7,786 nucleotides of DNA, taken from assembly GCA_947456995.1 (NCBI GenBank), contig CANGVB010000148.1, forward strand, positions 1 through 7,786, read 5' to 3'. The notes beneath the pieces are model-generated. The model saw nothing but the letters and a program-made list of their open reading frames with translations. It was not told where the DNA came from and made no database searches. Source of the DNA: Bryobacteraceae bacterium (GTDB taxonomy: Bacteria; Acidobacteriota; Terriglobia; Bryobacterales; Bryobacteraceae). This document shows, piece after piece, positions 1 to 6,092 of the stretch. How positions within the stretch are numbered: the first letter of the stretch is position 1; the number at the start of each line of letters is the position of its first letter. Both the position numbers and the translations under genes were made by a program.

Positions 1-71
1 ATCCGAGTCCGCCAACTTGGAATTAAGATTTAACCTTCAAAGCCTACGAGGTCGAAATCCTCGGCCCTGAC

Positions 72-99
72 TTGACTTAATTCGCAAATCTGATACAGT
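72..99 (+). promoter_or_regulatory. Putative sigma-70-type promoter for the TonB-dependent receptor gene
   Basis: A -35-like TTGACT (72-77, five of six matches to TTGACA) is followed after 16 nt by a -10-like TACAGT (94-99, four of six matches to TATAAT). The -10 is preceded by TG at 91-92, the arrangement of an extended -10. Transcription would start near 106, giving a leader of about 100 nt. A weaker alternative is ATGACA (130-135) with CATACA (154-159) and an 18-nt spacer. The whole 1-207 leader is noticeably more AT-rich than the genes. I saw no riboswitch-like fold or clear operator in it. This is motif matching by eye. Confidence 0.4.
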
Positions 100-192
100 C
101 ATCACACTTGAGCGTTCGTCTTCTGGGTCATGACATTAGCATTAGAACTTTTTCATACAACCCCAGTTACAGCAATCAATCAGTCTTAACTA

Positions 193-198
193 AAGGGG
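193..198 (+). promoter_or_regulatory. Shine-Dalgarno site that decides the receptor start
   Basis: AAGGGG pairs with the 16S anti-Shine-Dalgarno in the AAGGAG register, with one G-U pair. Two in-frame ATG codons follow. The one at 202 lies only 3 nt away, while the one at 208 lies 9 nt away, within the normal range. The spacing therefore favours 208, making the protein two residues shorter than the longest reading. Confidence 0.6.
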
Positions 199-207
199 TA
201 AATGTCT

Positions 208-3200
208 ATGCTGACTCGTATCATCCAGATTGCCGCGTTACTCGCAGTCTCCGTTTCTCTTTACGGTCAAGGCCTCACCGGCACCATCACCGGTAACGTC
301 GCAGACCAATCCGGCAGCCCAATTCCAGGCGCAGAAATTGTTCTCAACAACGTCGGCACAGGCCAGAACCGCACCGGCCAATCCGACTCCACCGGTGCCT
401 TCACCTTCACCCAGTTACTCCCCTCCACATATAAAGTCACCGTAACTTCAAAAGGCTTCAAGCGCTACGAACAAACTGAGATCATCCTCACCGCAACCGA
501 GCGTGTCGTCCTCAAGCGCATCGATCTCCAACTCGGCGAAATCTCGCAAACCGTAGAAGTCACCGCCGAGACCGCCCGCCTCCAGACCCAATCCGCAGAG
601 CGCAGCGGCCTCATCACACTCGAGCAAACCCAAAACGTACCCCTCAAAGGTCGTGACTATCTCGGCCTCGTCAAACTCCTCCCCGGCGTCATCGACACAG
701 CCAACCGCAACGCTCCCGGCTGGAACAACCTCGGCGGCATCACCATCAACGGCAACCGCCAGGGCACAATCAACCTTACCCTCGACGGCATCTCCTCGCT
801 CGACACCGGCTCCATGGGCGGCCCATACCTCGCCCCCTCCGTCGACGCAGTAGCCGAAGTCAAAGTACTCCTCACTAACTATCAGGCCGAATACGGCCGC
901 TCCTCCGGCGGCACCATCAACACCATCATCAAGTCCGGCACCCGCGAATTCCACGGCGGCGCTTACTACTTCCTCCGCAACGAAGCCCTCAACGCTAACG
1001 AATTCTTCCGCAACCGTGACGGCCTGCGTCGCCCCCAATACCGCTTCAACTACCCCGGTTACTTCATCGGCGGCCCCGTCCCCATGGGCAAGTTCAACAA
1101 GAACCGCGACAAGCTCTTCTTCTTCTGGAGCCAGGAATTCCTGCCCCGCAATTACCCGACAGATCTCGTCCGCCGCACTTTCCCCACGGTCCAACAACGC
1201 AACGGAGACTTCTCCCAAACCTTCGACACCAATCGCACTCTGATTCCTATCTGGGATCCTCTCAACAACCGCGTGCCCTTCCCCGGCAACATCATTCCGG
1301 CCAACCGCATCGATCGTAACGGTCAGGCCCTGCTCAACATCTTCCCGACACCCAACGCCGTCGATCCCACCTTCAACTTCAACGCCCTCATCCAGGCACC
1401 GGTCAATCAGCCACGCCAGGACAAGATCCTGCGTATCGACTACAACCTCGGACCAAAGACTCAGTTCTACTGGCGCGGCATCAACGACTACGAAGCCTTC
1501 AAAGGCGACTTCGGCTTTGTACTCGCTTCCGGCTCATGGGGCCAGTTACCCATCAATTACCAGATCCGCTCTGCCGGCATGGTCTCCACTCTCATCCACA
1601 CCTTCTCGCCAACCCTGGTCAACGAGTTCACCTTCGGCGTCAACCGCGCCTTGCAAACCGTCGATCCGCTCACCCAGGCTGGTCTCGACCGCAACAACCG
1701 CGCCAACGTTACGCCAAACCTCCCGCAGTTCTTCCCCCAGGCCAACCCGCGCAACCTCATCCCGCAAGCCAACTTCGGTGGTGTCCCCAACGCTGGCGTC
1801 CTCAACATCGAGCAGCGCTTCCCCTTCTTCGGCACCAACAACATCTGGAACTGGTCCAACAACCTTTCCAAGGTCATGAACCAGCACAACCTCAAGTTCG
1901 GCATCTACATTGAAAAAACCACCCGCAACGCTGCCCGTGGCTCTGCCTTCAACGGCACCTTCAATTTCAATCGCGACATCAACAATCCCTTCGACACCAA
2001 CTTCGCTTACTCCAACGCCCTCCTCGGCAGCGTTCAGAGCTACACCGAAGCCAACAACAAACCCGACGGCCACGCTCGCTACTTCAACATCGAGTGGTTC
2101 GCTCAGGACACCTGGAAGGTCACCCGCCGCTTCACCATCGATGCCGGCGTTCGCTTCTACGTCATCCAGCCCACCTCAAGTGCCAACGATCAACTCGCTG
2201 CCTTCGACCTCGCTGGCTATGACCGCACCAAGCAGCCGGCCCTCATCCAGCCCTTCCGCAACGCCGCCGGTGCTCGCGTAGGCTTTGACCCCTTCTCCCG
2301 TAGCGAAGTCTCTCCCGCTTCCATCGGTCAATTCGCAGACGGCGTTGCTCCCTTCCAGGGCATGACCGTCTATAACGAACACATCCAGAACCGTCCCCCA
2401 ATACAGATTGCCCCACGTCTCGGCTTCGCCTGGGACGTCTTCGGCAACTCCAGGACCGCTGTCCGCGGCGGCGCCGGTATCTTCTACGATCGCTTCAACG
2501 ACGACCAGGTCCTGATCCACCGCGAGCTTCCTCCCAACACGATCACCCGCACTGCCGTCAATACGACAATCGCTGATCTACTCCGCAGCCCCTTCCGCAT
2601 CAGCCCTCCCGGAGTCACCTCCATCCAGCGTGACTTCCAGCCCCCCACAGTCTACAACTGGAGCTTCGGCATCCAGCAGAACGTAGGCTACGGCGCCGTT
2701 CTCGATGTCGCATACGTCGGCAACGTCGGCCGCCACCTCATGCAGCGCCGCAGCTTCAACGCCCTGCCTTACGGCACACGCTTCCTGCCCAGCAGCATCG
2801 ATTCCACCACCGGCAACCCTTTGCCTGACAACTTCCTCCGGCCCCTCCCCGGTTACGCCGACATTCAGTACATCGAACTCGCCGGCACCTCCAATTACCA
2901 CTCACTCCAGACCCAGATCAACAAGCGTTTCAGCAAGGGTCTCCAGTTTGGCCTCGCCCACACCTGGTCCAAGGCCATGACCATCGTCAACGGCAATGGC
3001 GACTCGGTCAATCCTTACCTGGACTACCGCATGCGCAATTACGGCAGGGCCAGCTTTGACCGTACTCACAACCTCGTGATCAACTATGTCTACGACATCC
3101 CCAAGCTCTCCAGCCTCACCGGAGGCAACAAGGTCGTCAAAGGCGTCTTTGACAACTGGCAACTCTCCGGTCTCACCTCGATGACATCAGGCCAGCCCCT

Positions 3201-3645
3201 CGGCATTGGCTACACTCTCGTCAGCGGCGCAGACCTCCTCGGCGCCTCTGGTGCCGGCATTGACAGCCGCGTCAACATGCTGAGCAATCCAATCCTCCCC
3301 AAGAGCGAACGCACCGAACTCCGTCACTTCGACACCAATGCCTTCGCCCCGCCCACCCGCGCCGAATTCGGCATCGGCAACGCCCCCAAAGACGTTCTCC
3401 GCGGCCCCGGCATTCACGTCTGGGATCTCACCGTAATCAAGAACATCCCGGTTGGCAAGGGAGACTCCAAGCGATTGCAGTTGCGCTTCGAGTTCTACAA
3501 CCTCTTCAACCACGCCTCATTCCAGGGCGTCGACACCACCGCTCGTTTCGACGCTCAAAACCGCCAGGTCTCCGGCACCTTCGGGCAGTACACCAGTACT
3601 CTCGACGCCCGCCGCGTGGTCCTCGGCGCGAAGTTCTACTTCTAA
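208..3645 (+). CDS. Oar-like TonB-dependent receptor with N-terminal carboxypeptidase-regulatory-like domain
   Basis: Predicted outer-membrane beta-barrel transporter of 1145 residues (1147 from the alternative ATG at 202), normal for acidobacterial Oar-like receptors. Residue numbers below count from 202. A signal peptide spans about 1-23 (hydrophobic IAALLAVSVSL, ending YGQ). A carboxypeptidase-regulatory-like fold follows at about 25-110 (GTITGNVADQSGSPIPGAEI, then GAFTFTQLLPSTYKVTVTSKGF). TVEVTA at 117-122 resembles a TonB box and sits where one belongs, just before the plug. The plug covers about 125-250 (NVPLKGRDYLGLVKLLPGV; ITINGNRQ; LDGISSLD; EYGRSSGGTINTIIKSGT). The rest is barrel, with the familiar late segment FEFYNLFNHASFQG and a C-terminal strand ending GAKFYF with terminal Phe, the usual signal for outer-membrane assembly. 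The gene has its own promoter candidate and terminator, so it is probably monocistronic. The substrate cannot be told; relatives are presumed to import complex carbohydrates or other large ligands. Family assignment is confident; ligand unknown. Confidence 0.95.
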   Translation: MLTRIIQIAALLAVSVSLYGQGLTGTITGNVADQSGSPIPGAEIVLNNVGTGQNRTGQSDSTGAFTFTQLLPSTYKVTVTSKGFKRYEQTEIILTATERVVLKRIDLQLGEISQTVEVTAETARLQTQSAERSGLITLEQTQNVPLKGRDYLGLVKLLPGVIDTANRNAPGWNNLGGITINGNRQGTINLTLDGISSLDTGSMGGPYLAPSVDAVAEVKVLLTNYQAEYGRSSGGTINTIIKSGTREFHGGAYYFLRNEALNANEFFRNRDGLRRPQYRFNYPGYFIGGPVPMGKFNKNRDKLFFFWSQEFLPRNYPTDLVRRTFPTVQQRNGDFSQTFDTNRTLIPIWDPLNNRVPFPGNIIPANRIDRNGQALLNIFPTPNAVDPTFNFNALIQAPVNQPRQDKILRIDYNLGPKTQFYWRGINDYEAFKGDFGFVLASGSWGQLPINYQIRSAGMVSTLIHTFSPTLVNEFTFGVNRALQTVDPLTQAGLDRNNRANVTPNLPQFFPQANPRNLIPQANFGGVPNAGVLNIEQRFPFFGTNNIWNWSNNLSKVMNQHNLKFGIYIEKTTRNAARGSAFNGTFNFNRDINNPFDTNFAYSNALLGSVQSYTEANNKPDGHARYFNIEWFAQDTWKVTRRFTIDAGVRFYVIQPTSSANDQLAAFDLAGYDRTKQPALIQPFRNAAGARVGFDPFSRSEVSPASIGQFADGVAPFQGMTVYNEHIQNRPPIQIAPRLGFAWDVFGNSRTAVRGGAGIFYDRFNDDQVLIHRELPPNTITRTAVNTTIADLLRSPFRISPPGVTSIQRDFQPPTVYNWSFGIQQNVGYGAVLDVAYVGNVGRHLMQRRSFNALPYGTRFLPSSIDSTTGNPLPDNFLRPLPGYADIQYIELAGTSNYHSLQTQINKRFSKGLQFGLAHTWSKAMTIVNGNGDSVNPYLDYRMRNYGRASFDRTHNLVINYVYDIPKLSSLTGGNKVVKGVFDNWQLSGLTSMTSGQPLGIGYTLVSGADLLGASGAGIDSRVNMLSNPILPKSERTELRHFDTNAFAPPTRAEFGIGNAPKDVLRGPGIHVWDLTVIKNIPVGKGDSKRLQLRFEFYNLFNHASFQGVDTTARFDAQNRQVSGTFGQYTSTLDARRVVLGAKFYF

Positions 3646-3667
3646 CCAACAACCCTCAACAAAAGAT

Positions 3668-3702
3668 GAAGAGCCCCGCGAACCAGCGGGGCTCTTCTTT
3701 TT
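3668..3702 (+). terminator. Rho-independent terminator after the receptor gene
   Basis: A perfect 12-bp stem, GAAGAGCCCCGC (3668-3679) and GCGGGGCTCTTC (3686-3697), encloses a 6-nt loop GAACCA and is followed by five T (3698-3702). It begins 22 nt after the receptor stop codon. This is a canonical intrinsic terminator and separates the receptor from the methyltransferase gene that starts 21 nt after it. Confidence 0.93.
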
Positions 3703-3706
3703 CGCG

Positions 3707-3712
3707 TATCAT
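3707..3712 (+). promoter_or_regulatory. Possible -10 element for the methyltransferase gene
   Basis: TATCAT matches TATAAT at five of six positions and lies in the only space between the terminator and the methyltransferase ATG at 3724. A start site 6-8 nt downstream falls near 3719, leaving about 5 nt of leader. That would fit the lack of any Shine-Dalgarno sequence in 3703-3723. No TTGACA-like -35 is present: the expected place lies inside the terminator stem. The match could be chance. Confidence 0.3.
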
Positions 3713-3723
3713 TCAAAGACCCA

Positions 3724-4539
3724 ATGAACCCCAACCAAGCCCTCTGGGAAAAAGGCGACTTCACCGCCATCGCCTCCTTCATGCGCCAGTCTGGCGAATC
3801 CCTCACCAAATCCCTCGCCCTCACTCCCCCCCTCCAGGTCCTCGACCTCGGCTGCGGCGACGGCACCACCGCCCTGCCACTAGCCCAGCAAGGCCATCAA
3901 GTTCTCGGCATCGACATCGCAACCAACCTCGTCGAAGCAGGCAATAAGCGAGCCACCGCCGCAAACCTCACCAACCTGAAATTCCAGCAAGGTGACGCCT
4001 GCCTACTCGAAGGCATCCCCAACCACGCCTTTGACCTCTCGCTTACCATCTTCGGTGCCATGTTCGCCCCCAAACCCTTCGACGTAGCCAAAGAACTAGT
4101 CCGTGTCACCAAACCCGGCGGCAAGATCGTCATGGGCAACTGGATCCCCAACGACCCAACATCCTTCGTCTCGCAACTCCTCCGGATCAGCTCGCACTAC
4201 ACACCACCCCCACCAGAAGGCTTCATCAGCCCCATGACCTGGGGCGTCAACGCAAACGTCATCGAGCGCTTCACCGCAGCCGGCATCCCGGCCGAAAACA
4301 TCACAATGGAAAAAGACACCTTCCACTTCCAGTCCCAAGAGCATAGCCCCGAACAATTCATCGACCGCTTCACCCGCTTCTACGGCCCCACGATGAACGC
4401 TGTCGAAGCCGCAGAAAAGCACGGCAAAAAGGCGGAACTCCTCGCAGAACTCCTCGACCTCGCAAAGGCCGAGAACCAGGGCACCAACGGCGCAACCTCG
4501 ATCCCGGCCACCTTTCTTCGGGTCACAGTCCGAACCTGA
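3724..4539 (+). CDS. Class I SAM-dependent methyltransferase
   Basis: A 271-residue, probably cytosolic enzyme that would transfer a methyl group from S-adenosylmethionine to an unknown acceptor. The Rossmann-fold signatures appear in order: motif I VLDLGCGDG at 39-47, the acidic residue of motif II in GIDIA (Asp64), GDA at 90-92 for the adenine side, FDLSLTIFGAMFAP at 103-116, and PGGKIVMGNW at 131-140. The region after about 145 (HYTPPPPEGFISPMTWG) is typical of a Methyltransf_11/25-type subgroup whose members share the GDF start and an FGxMFAP segment, as I recall them. No signal peptide or membrane segment is visible. The ATG at 3724 is chosen because the conserved WEKGDF lies at residues 8-13, although no Shine-Dalgarno precedes it. 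The gene follows the receptor terminator closely and converges with the minus-strand haem-protein gene, 9 nt between the stops, with no terminator seen between. Its substrate cannot be told from sequence or neighbours. Confidence 0.9.
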   Translation: MNPNQALWEKGDFTAIASFMRQSGESLTKSLALTPPLQVLDLGCGDGTTALPLAQQGHQVLGIDIATNLVEAGNKRATAANLTNLKFQQGDACLLEGIPNHAFDLSLTIFGAMFAPKPFDVAKELVRVTKPGGKIVMGNWIPNDPTSFVSQLLRISSHYTPPPPEGFISPMTWGVNANVIERFTAAGIPAENITMEKDTFHFQSQEHSPEQFIDRFTRFYGPTMNAVEAAEKHGKKAELLAELLDLAKAENQGTNGATSIPATFLRVTVRT

Positions 4540-4548
4540 ATCTGGTAC

Positions 4549-5307
4549 CTACTTCACAACGTGACTAAGTTCCACCCGGTTCCCCAATCGGTTCGGTTCA
4601 TGGCACGAAATACACACCATCTTCACCTTCGACCTCGCCGCCGGATCCTCAGCCCACTTCTTCGCCACCGCCGCATAAGGCGTCTTCGCCAGCCCCGCCT
4701 GCATCCGCTCGAGCGTCTTCGTCATCTCCGCTTCCCTGCCCGTCCGGTAAGCCGTAGCCGCCAGCCCAGACAAACTCTCACCCTTCATATGCATCGGCAA
4801 CTTGTCCAGATAAGATACCTGTAACTCATCAAGCTTCGCATAAGCCTGATAAGCCCTCTCCCACGCCCCCTTCCGCATCGCCTCAGGCAGCCGGTCTGCC
4901 ACCAGAGCCATGGTTGCTCCTTCAAAGATCTCCGGCAAATCAGCATTCTGCCCCGTCGACAGCTTGCGGCATTGATCGAGATAAGTCAGCGCAATCCCAT
5001 AGTGGCGATTGAAACTCACCATGTCCTTGGCCTCATAAGCCCAAACCGCTCGCATCACTTCGCCCGAATAACGCCAGGCCAATACGCTACGCTCCGAATA
5101 GCTTTTGCCAACGGCATTCAGAGTCTCCAAACCCTTCTCCAGCCGCACCCGGTCATTCTCGAGCAAACCGGCAAAGATATCCTCCCGCACCAGCCAATCT
5201 ACAGTCAGACGATTCGGGTTCGGTTGTGCGCAAAGGCTGAATGCCCCAAGCACTAAAAGTAGATATCTCATGCATGGAAAGATATCAAAAAACGAGTTCA
5301 CTTTCAT
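4549..5307 (-). CDS. Exported helical monohaem (CxxCH) protein, downstream copy of a tandem pair
   Basis: I do not recognise a named family. The product is 252 residues from the ATG at 5307, or 240 from the in-frame ATG at 5271. The start at 5307 forms an ATGA overlap with the stop of the upstream paralogue, suggesting translational coupling; neither start has a clear Shine-Dalgarno. From 5271 the protein aligns without gaps to its neighbour. In that 240-residue numbering: a short hydrophobic signal segment (MRYLLLVLGAFSLCA, cleavage before Gln16); an Ala/Leu/charged body with a strongly helical look to about 210 (LVREDIFAGLLENDR; LPEIFEGA; AMRKGAWERAYQAYAKLD; GLAATAYRTGREAE), reminiscent of TPR or four-helix bundles; then CISCH at 220-224 (bases 4600-4614), the c-type haem attachment motif, and a 16-residue tail with conserved His237. 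A single CxxCH near the C terminus recalls cytochrome c'/c556, but the body is longer than that family's usual 130-150 residues. Probable periplasmic electron-transfer or haem-sensing protein; the role is inference. Confidence 0.85.
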   Translation of the reverse strand: MKVNSFFDIFPCMRYLLLVLGAFSLCAQPNPNRLTVDWLVREDIFAGLLENDRVRLEKGLETLNAVGKSYSERSVLAWRYSGEVMRAVWAYEAKDMVSFNRHYGIALTYLDQCRKLSTGQNADLPEIFEGATMALVADRLPEAMRKGAWERAYQAYAKLDELQVSYLDKLPMHMKGESLSGLAATAYRTGREAEMTKTLERMQAGLAKTPYAAVAKKWAEDPAARSKVKMVCISCHEPNRLGNRVELSHVVK

Positions 5308-6026
5308 TTCGTCTTATGACTCAGTTCCAACCGGTTCCCCAACCGATTCGGCTCATGACACGAGATACAAGCAATCTTCACCCGCGCGCGCGACTCCGGC
5401 TCCTCCATCCACTTCTTGGCCACAGACGCATAAGGAGTCTTCGGCATCCCCGCCACAATCCGCTCCAGTGCCTGCTTCAGCTCTGCCTCACGCCCCGTCC
5501 GGTAAGCCGTTGCAGCCAGCCCCGACAAACTCTCCCCCTTCAAATGCATCGGCATCTTATCAACCGAATCGCCCTGCAACTGATCCAGCTTGGCATAGGC
5601 TAGATAAGCTCTCTCCCAGGCGCCCTTCCGCATCGCCTCCGGCAACCGGTCGCCCAGCACCAACAGCACCGCCCCCTCAAAGATCTCCGGCAACACCAGA
5701 TCATTCCCGCTAGCCACTTTCCGAATACGATCGAGGTAAGTCAGTGCCAAGCCATAATGCCGGTTGAACCCGGTCACGTCCTTAGCCTCATAATCCCAAA
5801 CCGCCTGCGTCACCTCAGCCAGATACCGCCAGCTCAACACTCGTGCCTCAGAATAGTAAGTCCCCACCGTATCGAGCGTCGCAACCCCCTTCTTCAACCT
5901 GTCCCGGTCATTCTCAAGCAACCCTGCAAACAGATCCTCCCGCACCAGCCAGTTCACGTTCAGCGTATTGGAAGGCACCTGCGCCGACACCGTCAAAGCA
6001 AGCAAAAGCAAACCAGTAAATTTCAT
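5304..6026 (-). CDS. Exported helical monohaem (CxxCH) protein, upstream copy of a tandem pair
   Basis: Paralogue of the following gene: by manual gapless alignment about 160 of 240 residues are identical, best in LVRED-FAGLLENDR, FNRHYG-ALTYLD, LPEIFEGA, DRLPEAMRKGAWERAY, KGESLSGLAATAYRTGREAE and CISCHEPNRLGNR. The signal segment is MKFTGLLLLALTVSA with likely cleavage before Gln16. The haem motif CISCH is at 220-224 (bases 5355-5369). Conserved histidines outside the motif, His90 (NRHYG), His161 (PMH) and His237 (ELSH), or Met160, are candidate distal ligands. The ATG at 6026 is chosen because it starts the gapless alignment and lies about 7 nt after a -10-like TATGAT. An in-frame ATG at 6038 would add MITE, but the GAGG before it is only 1 nt away. 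The stop overlaps the next gene's possible ATG. A large secreted-protein gene lies upstream on the same strand, 66 nt from this start. It could be a cytochrome c'-like or TPR-type monohaem protein; exact family unknown. Confidence 0.85.
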   Translation of the reverse strand: MKFTGLLLLALTVSAQVPSNTLNVNWLVREDLFAGLLENDRDRLKKGVATLDTVGTYYSEARVLSWRYLAEVTQAVWDYEAKDVTGFNRHYGLALTYLDRIRKVASGNDLVLPEIFEGAVLLVLGDRLPEAMRKGAWERAYLAYAKLDQLQGDSVDKMPMHLKGESLSGLAATAYRTGREAELKQALERIVAGMPKTPYASVAKKWMEEPESRARVKIACISCHEPNRLGNRLELSHKTK

Positions 6027-6033
6027 CTCAGTG

Positions 6034-6056
6034 ATCATACCTCAGCAATCAAAGCG
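6034..6056 (-). promoter_or_regulatory. Weak promoter candidate for the tandem haem-protein genes
   Basis: On the minus strand TATGAT (6039-6034) matches the -10 consensus at five of six positions. TTGTAC (6056-6051) lies 16 nt upstream and matches the -35 at only three. A start site about 7 nt downstream would fall at or next to the ATG at 6026, giving a leaderless transcript. The alternative is co-transcription from the large gene upstream, since no terminator is visible in 6027-6092. Confidence 0.25.
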
Positions 6057-6092
6057 TACAATCAGTCCTCAACCCGCCAGAAAAGAATGAAT

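Larger units (their letters stand above)
4549..6026 (-). repeat. Diverged tandem gene duplication (two units, about 755-nt period)
   Basis: The two CxxCH genes form a head-to-tail duplication: equivalent start codons lie at 6026 and 5271 (offset 755) and each unit encodes 240 alignable residues with no gap. DNA similarity is still visible in blocks, for example around 4855-4900 against 5610-5655 (the MRKGAWERAY region) and 4765-4800 against 5520-5555 (the KGESLSG region). About 67 percent protein identity implies an old duplication kept under selection, not a recent one. Confidence 0.85.

Noticed and set aside
1..33. Possible C-terminal tail of an upstream gene (frame 1 reads IRVRQLGIKI then TAA)
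   Set aside because: The tail is only ten codons, with codon use unlike the other genes, and a second frame (SESANLELRFNLQ...) is open equally well. It cannot be told from chance.
47..63. Small hairpin CGAGG-TCGAAAT-CCTCG resembling a tRNA T-arm
   Set aside because: The 7-nt loop lacks the TTC order of a T-loop, and no acceptor, D-arm or anticodon arm can be built around it. Probably chance.
108..296. Small + frame of 62 codons overlapping the receptor start
   Set aside because: It has a TTG start with no ribosome site, a low-complexity Arg/His/Ser tail, and overlaps the well-supported receptor signal peptide in another frame.
448..1218. 256-codon minus-strand open frame inside the receptor gene
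   Set aside because: Its product is a repetitive Glu/Val/Ala/Gly string caused by the C-rich + codons of the receptor. It has no domain or ribosome site.
4522..4565. Inverted repeat GTCAC/GTGAC spanning the convergent stops, as a shared terminator
   Set aside because: The arms are only 5 bp with a 34-nt loop and there is no T tract on either strand. Not a credible terminator.
5226..5271. Lipoprotein signal in the downstream haem protein (FSLC before AQ)
   Set aside because: The residue before Cys is Leu, not Gly/Ala/Ser, and the paralogue has Ser in place of the Cys. A signal peptidase I site before Gln fits better.
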